A stretch of 64,000 nucleotides of DNA, taken from positions 310,001 through 374,000 of the forward strand of contig CAXXYD010000001.1 of assembly GCA_963675565.2 (NCBI GenBank), written 5' to 3'. Below the pieces are notes generated by a model. It ran no database searches and was not told the DNA's origin. It saw nothing but the letters and a program-made list of their open reading frames with translations. Source of the DNA: JARRKU01 sp963675565. GTDB lineage: Bacteria > Desulfobacterota > Desulfobacteria > Desulfobacterales > Desulfosarcinaceae. The translations under genes and the position numbers were made by a program. Positions 36,065-45,425 of the stretch are shown here, one piece after another (positions within the stretch are counted from its first letter, which is position 1; each line of letters begins with the position of its first letter).

Positions 36065-38032
36065 CTAAATGCGCTGGTTGGCAACGGTTAATGATTCTGC
36101 TCTGGTTTGGTCTCCTGTCCGGCTCTCCGGGCCCTGTATGCCTGAGCGACCCGGATGTTGGCGAAACAGTGATTGATAAAATGATTCCAGGGCCTTGATG
36201 CATGCTTTATCCCGATACAACCGGGACCGGTTAGTGCGGACACGCGCCTTGATTTCCGCATGGTAAGCTTTATCACTGGCCAAATGTATGGCGATTTTGC
36301 AATACTCGGAAATATTCCGGGCAATGGTGTCTTCCATACCCATCATCGTAAGCATGGCGAACGCGTGACGTCCGCGCATGAAGCGACCCGGGCAGGTCAC
36401 CACAGGCAGCCCGCAGCTGATTGCTTCCAGAGTGGTTTTCCCGCCGGACCAGCTCAGAGTGTCCAGGAATACATCGGCGACCATGTTCAAGGACAGGAAA
36501 CCATCGGTGTCCAGGCGTGGGCAGAAATGGCAGTAACAGTCTGCATTGAGATTGTGGCGTTGAAAAGCTGCGCGGAGCCGATTACGAAAACACCGGGTTA
36601 CCAAATGATTCTGGTGGCCGATAAAGACAAAAAAAGCATGTGGGGCTTCTTTGGCGATTAGAGGATAGAGCTCGTCGTGCTGAGGCAAATATTTATATAT
36701 GGACTGCGACGACAGGAAAATGAACCGGTCATCGGGCAACCCCAGAGCTGTTCTGGACATGGGAATTGATGGCAATTTGGGGGGATGATAGCACAAGGAC
36801 AGATTGGGGAGGCGGACAAGTGTTTCGGAGTAGAAGCGTTCGGCCGTCCGGGGCTCCATCAAATCGCTGCTGAGAAAGTAATCGATGGTCGGCAGTCCGG
36901 AGGTCACCGGGTGCCCCCAACTCACGCATTGTACCGGTGCCAGCCGCAGTGCCGCCAGTTGCAAGATTCCTGCATGCATGCCGATTTCGCTGTAAACCAG
37001 AATGTGCAAACGATCCGAGGCAACCTGAGCCGCCATTGTTTCGATATCTCCGGTGATGTGGTGGAACCGGTGGCTGCACTGTTGAAGATGTGCTGTCAGA
37101 TCGTCGCTTTTTGCACCTAAATGGTAACAGTGGACTTCAAATTGATCGCGGTCATGGTTTTCCAGCCAGCCCGCCAGAAAGGTGCCGACGGTGTGGCGGC
37201 ACATGAAAGCGGAAATATAGCCGATGCGGATGGTTCCGCCCGGGTGCGGCGGGGCAGTTGCCGGGTGGGCGCGCCATTGCGGATACCGTGCCGACATGAT
37301 GGAATGGGCCAGGCGGCCGTACTTCGACTGCAGTTCAATATCGTTGCGCCCCTGGTACTGTAAATAGAAATTGGTCGCCGTTTTCAGCCCGTCCACTGCG
37401 AACCGGATCTGTTGCGGTGTCTCCAAGGAGATCGACGTGATAAGCAGATCCAGGTTTCGGCTGAACTGTTGCCGCATAAGATCAATCTGCGCGACGGTTT
37501 CGTAGATTATGGGCAAAGAGAGTAAATGAAGCCAGCGGGCCGGCGCGAATTCGGGGTTGCATGCGGATGCGTTATGGTAACAGGCCAAACTGCGTTGGTA
37601 TTCACCCATCTGGTGAAAAATCAAACCCAAGTTGAAATGGGCTTCAGTAAATTTCGGATTGATGCGTATGGCTTGTTCCAGAAATACCAGCGCTTTTTCA
37701 ACATGGCCCCGAGACCACCACACCATTGCCAGGGCGCAGTAGCTATCCGCGATGTCTGGGTTGGTTTGAATTGCTTTTTCGAGGTGAAACACACCTTTTT
37801 CCGGCTTGTTCTGACTGCAGTAAATCACTCCCATGTTGTAATGCGCTTCGGCCAGGCCTGGATCACGCACAAGGGCATTTCGATAGTACTTCAGAGCGGC
37901 GTCGGGATGCCCGCTGTCATCGAACCAATGGGCCAGTTTGAAGAGTCCGCAAGCGGAAAGCTCCTTTTCGATATCGTTGAATGCCTCAAAACCGCGCGGG
38001 GCGGATTCAGGATAATTGGTTTCAGAGGTCAT
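36065..38032 (-). CDS. TPR O-GlcNAc-transferase-like (GT41-like) protein, type B
   Basis: The product has 655 residues. TPRs occupy about 25-160 (HYNMGVIYCSQNKPEKGVFH, HFNLGLIFHQMGEYQRSLAC). The catalytic half has IRIGYISAFMCRHTVGTFL, LHILVYSEIGMH, SWGHPVTSGLPTIDYFLSSD, FLSSQSIYKYLPQHDELYP and LDTLSWSGGKTTLEAISCGL. The equivalents of the OGT His and Lys are present. It is nearly collinear with the 42640-44727 product, so the two form a paralogous pair. It lies 6 bases after the upstream GT4 gene. Sugar and acceptor unknown; cytoplasmic. Confidence 0.87.
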   Translation of the reverse strand: MTSETNYPESAPRGFEAFNDIEKELSACGLFKLAHWFDDSGHPDAALKYYRNALVRDPGLAEAHYNMGVIYCSQNKPEKGVFHLEKAIQTNPDIADSYCALAMVWWSRGHVEKALVFLEQAIRINPKFTEAHFNLGLIFHQMGEYQRSLACYHNASACNPEFAPARWLHLLSLPIIYETVAQIDLMRQQFSRNLDLLITSISLETPQQIRFAVDGLKTATNFYLQYQGRNDIELQSKYGRLAHSIMSARYPQWRAHPATAPPHPGGTIRIGYISAFMCRHTVGTFLAGWLENHDRDQFEVHCYHLGAKSDDLTAHLQQCSHRFHHITGDIETMAAQVASDRLHILVYSEIGMHAGILQLAALRLAPVQCVSWGHPVTSGLPTIDYFLSSDLMEPRTAERFYSETLVRLPNLSLCYHPPKLPSIPMSRTALGLPDDRFIFLSSQSIYKYLPQHDELYPLIAKEAPHAFFVFIGHQNHLVTRCFRNRLRAAFQRHNLNADCYCHFCPRLDTDGFLSLNMVADVFLDTLSWSGGKTTLEAISCGLPVVTCPGRFMRGRHAFAMLTMMGMEDTIARNISEYCKIAIHLASDKAYHAEIKARVRTNRSRLYRDKACIKALESFYQSLFRQHPGRSGIQGPESRTGDQTRAESLTVANQRI

Positions 38033-38038
38033 ACATCA

Positions 38039-39115
38039 CTATTGAATCCCATTGATGTTGCCGGTTGCATCAGAGTTGGAGCGGATTGCTTCCCAAAATG
38101 CGATCAGCGAATCCCGCTCGTTTTCCGGGTTGACCTGTTCCGCAGTTTTCAAAGCATTGGATAAAACCGCCTGCCATTGCCCCCATTGCCCTGTGAGAAT
38201 GGCCTTTAAAACAGATTCCAGGCAATACGCCAATGCGGTGTAGTCACCGATAGGGACAAGCAAACAATTTTGATCAAGGCCTTGGCCGTGAAGCAAATCA
38301 CGGCCACCCACCGAATCGTAACCGGCCACCAAGGTGCCTGATGCCATCGCTTCCAGGCAACTCGTGGGATATCCCTCGGCCTCGGATAGATTCATGAAAA
38401 TTGAGGACTCGCGAATTCGGGCGGCATAGTCCGGTTCAGACAATCGATCCAGCGGCAGCCACTTAATGCGGGTGGCGTAATCGGGATTGCGTGCTGCCAG
38501 TATTCGTTTTAAAATACCCACATGGGCTGCCTTGCGCGTGATAAAAGTAATTTGAGGATGCTTTGCGCTCTTTTGCACATAGTAGAGACGGCGGTCGACG
38601 GCGGATTGTAAAACGTGGACCGGCAGCCCCATGGACCAGGAGATCATTTCGGCGATGAGCGGCGATATGGCCAAAACACGTTCGATATTCAAGCTGCGCC
38701 AATTTGTACCCGCAGGCAGATCCTTGAACACATAGTCCCAGTTCAGGGCGATGGCGAACTTGCGACCGGGATGGTTCTTCAATGCTTTCATGATCCCCGG
38801 GCATCCCTCGGGAATGACAATGATGTCGTCCGGTTCAATAGAAGACATTTGATCAAGATAGGCGATGGGCACGTCTGGCATATCCGTGCGATGAAAACCA
38901 GTGTGCAGATGCAGGATATGGGCATTGAATTGGGCTTGGCTCAATAGCCCGACGTGCCGGTATAAACGGCGGATGCCGGCCGATGCCAAATTCGAGTCCG
39001 GGCAGAAATAATAAATGCGAATCCTTTGCCCGTCCGCTGCACCGATGGTTCGTCCCGTCGAAGCAGCAGCGTGCCCCGGAAAATGGTGATGGACACGAAG
39101 CGGCGATATCATCAT
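38039..39115 (-). CDS. GT4-like glycosyltransferase, single-domain paralogue
   Basis: The product has 358 residues. IRIYYFCPDSNLASAGIRRL begins a domain that runs in register with the C-terminal domain of the upstream 1118-residue protein (TIYYFCPDKPLPSAGIRRIY). The shared stretches include VIPEGCPGIMKALKNHPGRK, SMGLPVHVLQSAVDRRLYY and the donor-binding SEAEGYPTSCLEAMASGTLV. The EGYPTS-LEAMA motif is the GT4 E-x7-E region. The gene overlaps its upstream neighbour by 4 bases (ATGA). It looks like a tandem duplicate of that C-terminal domain. Confidence 0.85.
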   Translation of the reverse strand: MMISPLRVHHHFPGHAAASTGRTIGAADGQRIRIYYFCPDSNLASAGIRRLYRHVGLLSQAQFNAHILHLHTGFHRTDMPDVPIAYLDQMSSIEPDDIIVIPEGCPGIMKALKNHPGRKFAIALNWDYVFKDLPAGTNWRSLNIERVLAISPLIAEMISWSMGLPVHVLQSAVDRRLYYVQKSAKHPQITFITRKAAHVGILKRILAARNPDYATRIKWLPLDRLSEPDYAARIRESSIFMNLSEAEGYPTSCLEAMASGTLVAGYDSVGGRDLLHGQGLDQNCLLVPIGDYTALAYCLESVLKAILTGQWGQWQAVLSNALKTAEQVNPENERDSLIAFWEAIRSNSDATGNINGIQ

Positions 39116-42100
39116 TTTGCCCCCACCGCGGGTTGCAAATTGGGATGTTCGATGTCAACTGAGAAACGGTCACAGAAATCCGCGGGCTGTCCCCGTCGAT
39201 GGCGGCCTGTTTCGGCGCGGTGAAAATTATTCGAACACGGATGGCTGGCGGTGTTTTGCAATGGTGCGAACCGGTGCCAGAAACGGATGATCGAACGGGC
39301 TTCGCCTTCAGCTGTATAACTTGAAGCGGTTTGCTGCGCACGGGAAATCATCGATTCCCACGGCCCTGTTTTCGAATCGATCAGGTCGTCCAATAGAGGG
39401 GCCAGCTTGCGGGCCAGCGACGGGTAATCGCCGCTGGGTGCCAGGATGCAATTGCGATGGGTGTTTTCATCACAAAAAACGTCCTTTCCTCCCACACCAT
39501 CGTACCCGGCTACTATGGCGCCCGCGGCCATGGCTTCCAGGCTGCTGGTCGGAAAACCTTCAGCCATTGAGGTTGATAGGAAAATAGCGGATCGGCGAAC
39601 TTCGGCGGCATAGTCTTCCTGAGACATGCCTTCCAGACCCACCCACTTGAATTTATGGATATAATCTGTATTTCGTGAGGCGAGTAGACTTTTCAGCCGC
39701 TCAATCCTGCTGGCCTTGCGGGCGATATAGGCGATCTGCAGCCGTTTCTGGCCCGGATCGTAGTAATAACGATTATGATCGATACTGGTCCCCATATAGT
39801 GGACCGGCAGTCCCATTGACCATATGATCAATTCGCCAATCACCTGCGATATCGTCAATACACGCTCGATGTTGAAATGGCGCCAGTCCAGACCATCCGG
39901 TAACGTGCTGAAAATATAGTGCCAGCTCAACGCAAAAGCGAATCGGCGACCGGGGTGGTCTTTAAGACGATACATAATTTTCGGCATGCCTTCCGGAATC
40001 ACGAAGACGGCGTTACGATCCGGTTCGATTCGCTCAAGGGATGCAATGGGCACCCGGGGCATATCCATGATCTGAAAACCGTTCTTCTCATGCAGAACAA
40101 AAACATCAAATCCGGCATTGTGCAGCACCGATGCGTGCCGGTAAATACGGCGGATACCCGCAGACGGCAAAGGCTTGTCCGGACAAAAATAGTAGATGGT
40201 ATTCGAATGCGAATGGTCGACTGCAGTCTCGGAAACGAGTGGGGCCTGACTGATCTGTGATTTTTTCTTGTTTACAGGGGGGGCGGGAGAGTCCGGTCCT
40301 CCTGCGTGGATATCGATAGTGGCGATATCGATATGGCCTGGGCGCAAACCATTCAAATACCGTGCCCAGGCTGACTTAAACCCGGCCTCGAGATGCCGCA
40401 CAAATCTTGGCGCATCAAATAGGGCAGAGGTTTTGATATTTTGCGATAGGCGGTTTCTGATTTTTGCGAGCTTTTCGGGACGGTTTGCCAATTCGATGGC
40501 GTTTTTTTCATATGATTCCAGGTCTTGGACAACCAGATCGGGTAATCCGACAGCCAGGAGATGACTTGCAGACATTCTGGAAACCCAGTGGCGGCCCATA
40601 ATGGTTATGACCGGCACCCCTGCGGCCAGAGCGTTGGCTGTTGTGGCGCCGCCATTGTAGCGCACCGTGTCCAATGCCAGATCGGCCAAAGGAAGCCGCT
40701 CCAGGTGATCTGCCAGCTGCAGTTTTTCAGCAAAAACCAGGCGGTGGGGGTCAATGCCCAGATCCGCCGCTCTGGCGCGCATCTGTTCTGCGGCCGCTTC
40801 AATACTTCCGTTCAGCCATAAAAAAGAATTTGAAGTGTGCAGCAAAATACGCATCCAAGTGTCAAAAAGACTGCGATCGATTTTATAGACTGTGTTGAAG
40901 CAGCAGAAAATGAACCCGTTTGAAGGCAGCCCGCAATCTTCCCGGCACAGACGGGTTTTCCCTTTCATGCCCCTGAGGTGGTTGAACTGGTAGCAGTTGG
41001 GCATGCGCAGCATTTTTTCTTCATAGAACGGGGTATGGTTTTCAGGAACGACCACCGGATCGGTAACGATGTAATCCATGAAATCAGCCCCTGTGGTGGA
41101 TAAAAAACCCAGGTACGCCACTTGCACGGGTGCCGGTTTAAGCGCCAGAATCTCCAACCGGTTGTGGTGCGAATGCCCCATCAGGTCGACCAGAATATCC
41201 ACCTGCCGGTCATAAATAATCCGGGCCGCCTCTGCCAATCCGCAATTGTCGATATTGATAAATTCATCACAACCGTCGATAATTTCTTTGCGGTAACAGC
41301 TTCCGTCATCCGGCCCCATGGAGAAGCAAATAACGCGGAATTGGTTTCGGTCATGCAGGCGGAATAGCGCAGACAACTGGTGTGCCACCGGATGGTTGCG
41401 AAAATCATAGGACAAATATCCGATGGTGATGCGACCGGGCTTCCGCGTGCGACCCAGGTGTGAAAAACGATTTGCGACGCGGCGCGCCTTGTGCTCAGCC
41501 GATCGGCTCCATGCCCGGCCTACCGCTTGATTCAATTTTACATCGCAGCTGCGACGAATGTTCATCATGGGATCTTCATCGGGCACCTGCGCTTTGGCCA
41601 AAGCGGATTGGGTCGATTGCCCCAATAGCGGATGGTACAATTCAAGCTTTCCCCACTGGCAGGTATATTCCAATCCAACCACCAGGTTGGCAATGGCAGC
41701 CGTGTGGTTCGGCGCGACCGACACGGTTCGCTCCAGAACCCTGATCGATTCAGATAAACTCCCGGCGGCTCGCAACGCGATGCCTAAACGGACAAGGTAT
41801 TCCGTATTCCCGGATGCCAGCTGGGATGCTTGACGGTAACAGGCGGCTGCTTTGTCAAATCGGGCCAGGCGCATGTAAGCCGCTGCCAAGTTGCCATGCC
41901 ATTGTGGATGCCCCGAATCGATTGCAATGGCCTGTTCATACAACGTGGCAGCTTCTGTATAGCGTTGCTGGGCCAATCGGGTCATGCCCAGATTCGATAA
42001 TGCGGCTTCATTGCCGGGAATAGAATCGATAATATCGAGAAAACAGCGGGCCGCTTTGGAAAAATCGTTTTGGAAATACAACGCCAGTCCGAGGTTGCAC

Positions 42101-42468
42101 CGGGCATCGTAATAGTCGGGGGCGATTTTCAAGGCGTTGGACAGAACTGTTTCGGCGTCCGCAAATCGACCCATCGAATGCAGGACGACGCCTAGATTAT
42201 TGTAGTGCATCGGCTCGCCGGGTTCGACGGCAACGGCCTGTTTTAAGTGCGCAACGGCCTGAACGGGATTTCCCTGGTCGTGGTTTATAATTCCCAATAA
42301 ATGCCAGGCTTGGCCAAATTGAGGATTGAGCGACAATGCGGTGCGACATGCTTTTTCGGCGCCATTGAAATGCGCACTGTTGCGAAGCTGCCAGGCCCTT
42401 GCGAGAAGTGCAGGCCCATCTTGCATCTTCTCCGGTTGAGAATTCATGTTTTGTTCAGCGTAACGCAT
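39112..42468 (-). CDS. TPR - OGT-like (type A) - GT4 fusion protein
   Basis: The product has 1118 residues. TPRs are at about 20-265. The OGT-like part is at about 345-705: IGYLSYDFRNHPVAHQ with H359, FCCFNTVYKID with K529, and LDTVRYNGGATTANALAAGV at about 599-618. A proline/lysine linker (about 725-750) leads to a GT4 domain (about 757-1085, TSMAEGFPTSSLEAMAAGAI). One polypeptide could thus attach a first sugar and add another. The gene directly downstream repeats the GT4 domain. The ATG at 42468 is used; a second in-frame ATG at 42447 is possible. A sigma-54-like site lies upstream. Confidence 0.87.
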   Translation of the reverse strand: MRYAEQNMNSQPEKMQDGPALLARAWQLRNSAHFNGAEKACRTALSLNPQFGQAWHLLGIINHDQGNPVQAVAHLKQAVAVEPGEPMHYNNLGVVLHSMGRFADAETVLSNALKIAPDYYDARCNLGLALYFQNDFSKAARCFLDIIDSIPGNEAALSNLGMTRLAQQRYTEAATLYEQAIAIDSGHPQWHGNLAAAYMRLARFDKAAACYRQASQLASGNTEYLVRLGIALRAAGSLSESIRVLERTVSVAPNHTAAIANLVVGLEYTCQWGKLELYHPLLGQSTQSALAKAQVPDEDPMMNIRRSCDVKLNQAVGRAWSRSAEHKARRVANRFSHLGRTRKPGRITIGYLSYDFRNHPVAHQLSALFRLHDRNQFRVICFSMGPDDGSCYRKEIIDGCDEFINIDNCGLAEAARIIYDRQVDILVDLMGHSHHNRLEILALKPAPVQVAYLGFLSTTGADFMDYIVTDPVVVPENHTPFYEEKMLRMPNCYQFNHLRGMKGKTRLCREDCGLPSNGFIFCCFNTVYKIDRSLFDTWMRILLHTSNSFLWLNGSIEAAAEQMRARAADLGIDPHRLVFAEKLQLADHLERLPLADLALDTVRYNGGATTANALAAGVPVITIMGRHWVSRMSASHLLAVGLPDLVVQDLESYEKNAIELANRPEKLAKIRNRLSQNIKTSALFDAPRFVRHLEAGFKSAWARYLNGLRPGHIDIATIDIHAGGPDSPAPPVNKKKSQISQAPLVSETAVDHSHSNTIYYFCPDKPLPSAGIRRIYRHASVLHNAGFDVFVLHEKNGFQIMDMPRVPIASLERIEPDRNAVFVIPEGMPKIMYRLKDHPGRRFAFALSWHYIFSTLPDGLDWRHFNIERVLTISQVIGELIIWSMGLPVHYMGTSIDHNRYYYDPGQKRLQIAYIARKASRIERLKSLLASRNTDYIHKFKWVGLEGMSQEDYAAEVRRSAIFLSTSMAEGFPTSSLEAMAAGAIVAGYDGVGGKDVFCDENTHRNCILAPSGDYPSLARKLAPLLDDLIDSKTGPWESMISRAQQTASSYTAEGEARSIIRFWHRFAPLQNTASHPCSNNFHRAETGRHRRGQPADFCDRFSVDIEHPNLQPAVGAK

Positions 42469-42542
42469 GGTTCGTCAGTCTGGTCCTGCCTTCTATAGGA
42501 TTCCCGGTTTTTTGCATTAAACGGCCGTACCCGAAACTAAAC

Positions 42543-42558
42543 AGCAAGAAACATACCA
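42543..42558 (-). promoter_or_regulatory. Possible sigma-54 promoter ahead of the TPR-OGT-GT4 gene
   Basis: Read on the reverse strand: TGGTATGTTTCTTGCT. The GG and GC dinucleotides and spacing are correct, with two mismatches in the -24 box (TGGTAT for TGGCAC), the same variant as at 5761. It lies about 75 bases upstream of the ATG at 42468. Confidence 0.45.
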
Positions 42559-42639
42559 GTCGAATGAATTTTAACATTCTGTTATTATGGCTAATTTAAT
42601 TCGTTACGAGAAAGACAATTTAATCTGGCGAATCCAATG

Positions 42640-44727
42640 TCAACGATTTGACGACCCGGTGAGCGGGATTGGGATAGACGGGTGTTCTTTGGTTGCCACA
42701 GTATGGAAAAAGGATTCTAAAAAGGTCATAAAGGTTCGATCCAAGTATAATTTATGGCGGTTTTGGGCAATGCGTGTTTTTGTTTCAGCCAAAAAGGTCG
42801 GATCGTTGGCCAAACGGATCGCAATATCGCAATAATCGGATTTATTTTCAGCAACGGTTTCCAACACACCCATCATGCGTAACATGGCATATGCATGCCG
42901 GCCGCGCATGAACCGCCCCGGAAGGGTGACCACCGGCAGGTTGCAGGTGATTGCCTCCAAAGTGGTTTTGCCGCCGGACCAATCCATGGAGTCCAGCAAT
43001 ACATCGGATAACAGATTCAGGTTCAAGAATGCGTTGAATCCCAATCTTTTGTTGAAATGGCAATGCCGATCGGCATCCAAACCGAAAGATGAAAAAGCCG
43101 ACCGCAGCCTTGTACGGAATTTTTCTGTGGCAGCACTGCTTTGGTGACTGATAAAAATGAAAATTGCACGGGGTACGGCCAGAGCTATCCTCGGATAGAT
43201 ATCGTCATGCTGAGGTAAATATTTGAAGATGGACTGGGTGGATAGGAAAACGAACCGATCATTGGGGATGCCCATTTCAAGTCTTGTTTTCAGGTGCTTT
43301 GGAATAGGCGGCGGCCGATAACAAAGCGCCAAATTGGGAAGGCGAACCAAAGACTCCGAATAGAAGGCATCGGCGTGTTCCGGCTCCATCAAATCACTGC
43401 TCAAGTAATAGTCGATGGTGGGCAATCCGGTGGTGATGGGATGCCCCCAGCCCTTGCACTGCACGGGAGCCAGTCGCATTGCGGCCAACTGGGTGGTTAC
43501 CGGATCCATGCCGATGTCGGTATACACCAGAATGTGCAGATCGTCCCTGTCGATTTTTCGCGCGGCAGCCTTCACGTCACCGGGAAAATGGCGGAAGCGG
43601 TCACTCAATTGCTGCAGCTGGTGCGTCAGCGCATCCACCTTCTTGCCCATATGGTAGCAATGAATTTCGAAATCCGATGATGTGTGACTCTCCAACCATC
43701 CGGATAAAAAGGAGCCTATGGTATGATTGTGCATAAAGGTCGAAACATAACCGATTCGGATTTTTTGACCCGGACGCAATGCCGGCATTAGCTTTTTCTT
43801 TGCCCATTGCGGGAAATTGGCAGCGATGATTCCGTGGACAAAATGCCCATATTTCGTTTGCAAGTCCAAATCGTTGCGTCCCTGGTACTGCAGGAAAAAA
43901 TTGGTGGTGGACCCAACACCACTCAATGCATAGGCTATTTGATCATCAGAATCTAAAGGGGTTGATGCAATGAGTTGACCTAACTTTAAGCGGAAGCGCT
44001 GCCGATAACGCTCAATTTGATTCGGATGATCATAGATCATGGGCAGTGAGAGATGGTACAGCCATTGCGCCCGGGCAAAAGCCGGGTTGCATTCAATTGC
44101 CGCACGATACTGTTTCAGGCCGTGCTCGTAATCTCCTGTTTTCTGGAGAACAATCCCCTTGTTAAAATGGGCTTCCGCCATTTCTGGTTGAATGGCCAAT
44201 GCCTGGTCGAGGCAGATCAACGATTCATCCAGACGTTCAATTTCAAGATAAAACATACCCAGTGTGCAAAACGCTTCAGCAGAATCGGGGGTTGAACGGA
44301 TAGCCGATTGAATGGTTGCGATAGCTTTGCTGAACAGACCGGCATCATAGTATAATAAACTTAAGTTGTAAGCAGATTTAAAATCTTCCGGGTTCAGTAG
44401 CAGTGCAGCTTGATATGCCGCCATGGCTTGGCGTGGTTTGCTCTGCGCTGCACGCGCTTGACCCAAATTGTGATGGGCTTCAATGAAATCCGGAAAGCAC
44501 CGGGTGGCCTTCTTGAAGTGGCTCTCGGCTTGCTCAAACTGTTTCAGTGAATAACATGCCACCCCGGCATTGTAGCTTGCCAATCCATCATTTGGATTTC
44601 TGTTTAAGGCGATCTTTAATAGTTTCAGTGCCTCCTGAGCCCGGCCGCGGGCTATGAGCTCAGCCCCGATCGCGGCTTCGTTGCCATCCGGGCGGCTATA
44701 GGCATCAGTCCGCATATCAGTGTCCAT
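42640..44727 (-). CDS. TPR O-GlcNAc-transferase-like (GT41-like) protein, type B
   Basis: The product has 695 residues. The ATG at 44727 has AGGA 5 bases upstream and replaces an apparent TTG start at 44742. TPRs cover about 15-230 (FKSAYNLSLLYYDAGLFSKA, AEAHFNKGIVLQKTGDYEHG). The catalytic half has IRIGYVSTFMHNHTIGSFL, LHILVYTDIGMD, GWGHPITTGLPTIDYYLSSD, FLSTQSIFKYLPQHDDIYP and LDSMDWSGGKTTLEAITCNL, with the OGT His and Lys equivalents kept. It aligns along its length with the 36065-38032 product. It is the most upstream gene of the TPR-transferase block, behind a sigma-54-like site. Confidence 0.87.
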   Translation of the reverse strand: MDTDMRTDAYSRPDGNEAAIGAELIARGRAQEALKLLKIALNRNPNDGLASYNAGVACYSLKQFEQAESHFKKATRCFPDFIEAHHNLGQARAAQSKPRQAMAAYQAALLLNPEDFKSAYNLSLLYYDAGLFSKAIATIQSAIRSTPDSAEAFCTLGMFYLEIERLDESLICLDQALAIQPEMAEAHFNKGIVLQKTGDYEHGLKQYRAAIECNPAFARAQWLYHLSLPMIYDHPNQIERYRQRFRLKLGQLIASTPLDSDDQIAYALSGVGSTTNFFLQYQGRNDLDLQTKYGHFVHGIIAANFPQWAKKKLMPALRPGQKIRIGYVSTFMHNHTIGSFLSGWLESHTSSDFEIHCYHMGKKVDALTHQLQQLSDRFRHFPGDVKAAARKIDRDDLHILVYTDIGMDPVTTQLAAMRLAPVQCKGWGHPITTGLPTIDYYLSSDLMEPEHADAFYSESLVRLPNLALCYRPPPIPKHLKTRLEMGIPNDRFVFLSTQSIFKYLPQHDDIYPRIALAVPRAIFIFISHQSSAATEKFRTRLRSAFSSFGLDADRHCHFNKRLGFNAFLNLNLLSDVLLDSMDWSGGKTTLEAITCNLPVVTLPGRFMRGRHAYAMLRMMGVLETVAENKSDYCDIAIRLANDPTFLAETKTRIAQNRHKLYLDRTFMTFLESFFHTVATKEHPSIPIPLTGSSNR

Positions 44728-44794
44728 ATTGTCCTGTTCCAAGAAATTAGGACTTCTTATTTTTTTAAGTCAATTATTAAGTGCCGAAAGAAGC

Positions 44795-44810
44795 TGCAAA
44801 AACAAGGCCA
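44795..44810 (-). promoter_or_regulatory. Possible sigma-54 promoter ahead of the TPR-transferase block
   Basis: Read on the reverse strand: TGGCCTTGTTTTTGCA. TGGC and TTGCA are exact and spacing is correct; two bases of the -24 box differ (AC to CT). Transcription would start near 44784, about 57 bases before the ATG at 44727. Confidence 0.55.
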
Positions 44811-44989
44811 CAGGGGCGGGACATTTAAAATGAATCGTTGAGCAGATGCTATTGCTTCAGTGACAGTTGCTTCAACGGATTCAACAGAAGATAAAAAAAT
44901 GCGGCAATTGGATAGGTTGTCGTTAGATTGACAGTTGGCTGCCAATTCTATGGTAGAAATTATGATGCAGACGACACGATGCTCAGACA

Positions 44990-45033
44990 GCTCAGGTGCT
45001 CCGGTTCTGAGCAATCACCGGTGGCACCTGAGC
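44990..45033 (-). terminator. Strong hairpin downstream of flaF
   Basis: GCTCAGGTGC (44990-44999) pairs with GCACCTGAGC (45024-45033), extended inward by TCCGGT/ACCGGT around one bulge: a 16-base-pair stem 15 bases past the flaF stop. There is no U-run on the leftward transcript, so it may stabilise the mRNA end or act with Rho rather than terminate by itself. Confidence 0.45.
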
Positions 45034-45047
45034 GCGTATTGGATCAA

Positions 45048-45425
45048 TCAGTCGGCCGAGCCGCGCAGCCCGGCGGCAATATTCTGGTTGATTTTAATGA
45101 CGATATCGAGCTTCCGTTTTTCGGGAAAGGCCATGGTGTCAAAAATACGTTGATCGATAAACCGACTTAAGTTCATGATATTAATTTTAATATTGTTTGG
45201 CAACGGATTATCCGGCTTGGTGACCTCAACCTGAAAAATAGACCAGATTCTTTGATTGTACTTCAGCGCCTGGTCCAGCCGCTGGTTGCGATCCGGTGCA
45301 TCCCAGTTTTTTTGGCAATCCGCCAGTTTCAATGCCGCCTGCGTGAGTACCCGGGCTTCTGTTTCCCGGCCGGACATGGTTTCCTTATCAACCGATTGGT
45401 AGGATTTCACTGCATTTTGTAACAC
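45048..45425 (-). CDS. flaF: Flagellar biosynthesis regulator FlaF
   Basis: The product has 125 residues, the usual size for FlaF. LQNAVKSYQSV opens it, and EARVLTQAALKLADCQKNWD plus RLDQALKYNQRIWSIF are the conserved family segments, ending in a helix (LDIVIKINQNIAAGLRG). The start is GTG at 45425, supported by a near-perfect AGGAGGTGAT inside flbT. The 38-base overlap with flbT implies coupled translation. In alphaproteobacteria FlaF promotes flagellin synthesis and secretion opposite FlbT. Finding the pair beside flagellin here suggests the same control. Confidence 0.9.
   Translation of the reverse strand: MLQNAVKSYQSVDKETMSGRETEARVLTQAALKLADCQKNWDAPDRNQRLDQALKYNQRIWSIFQVEVTKPDNPLPNNIKINIMNLSRFIDQRIFDTMAFPEKRKLDIVIKINQNIAAGLRGSAD

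Noticed and set aside
42587..42835. 82-codon forward open frame over the end of a TPR-OGT gene
   Set aside because: It mostly lies antisense to a well-supported gene, and its translation looks random.
44757..45014. 85-codon reverse-strand open frame between the OGT gene and flaF
   Set aside because: It overlaps the strong hairpin and the sigma-54-like site; composition is not protein-like.
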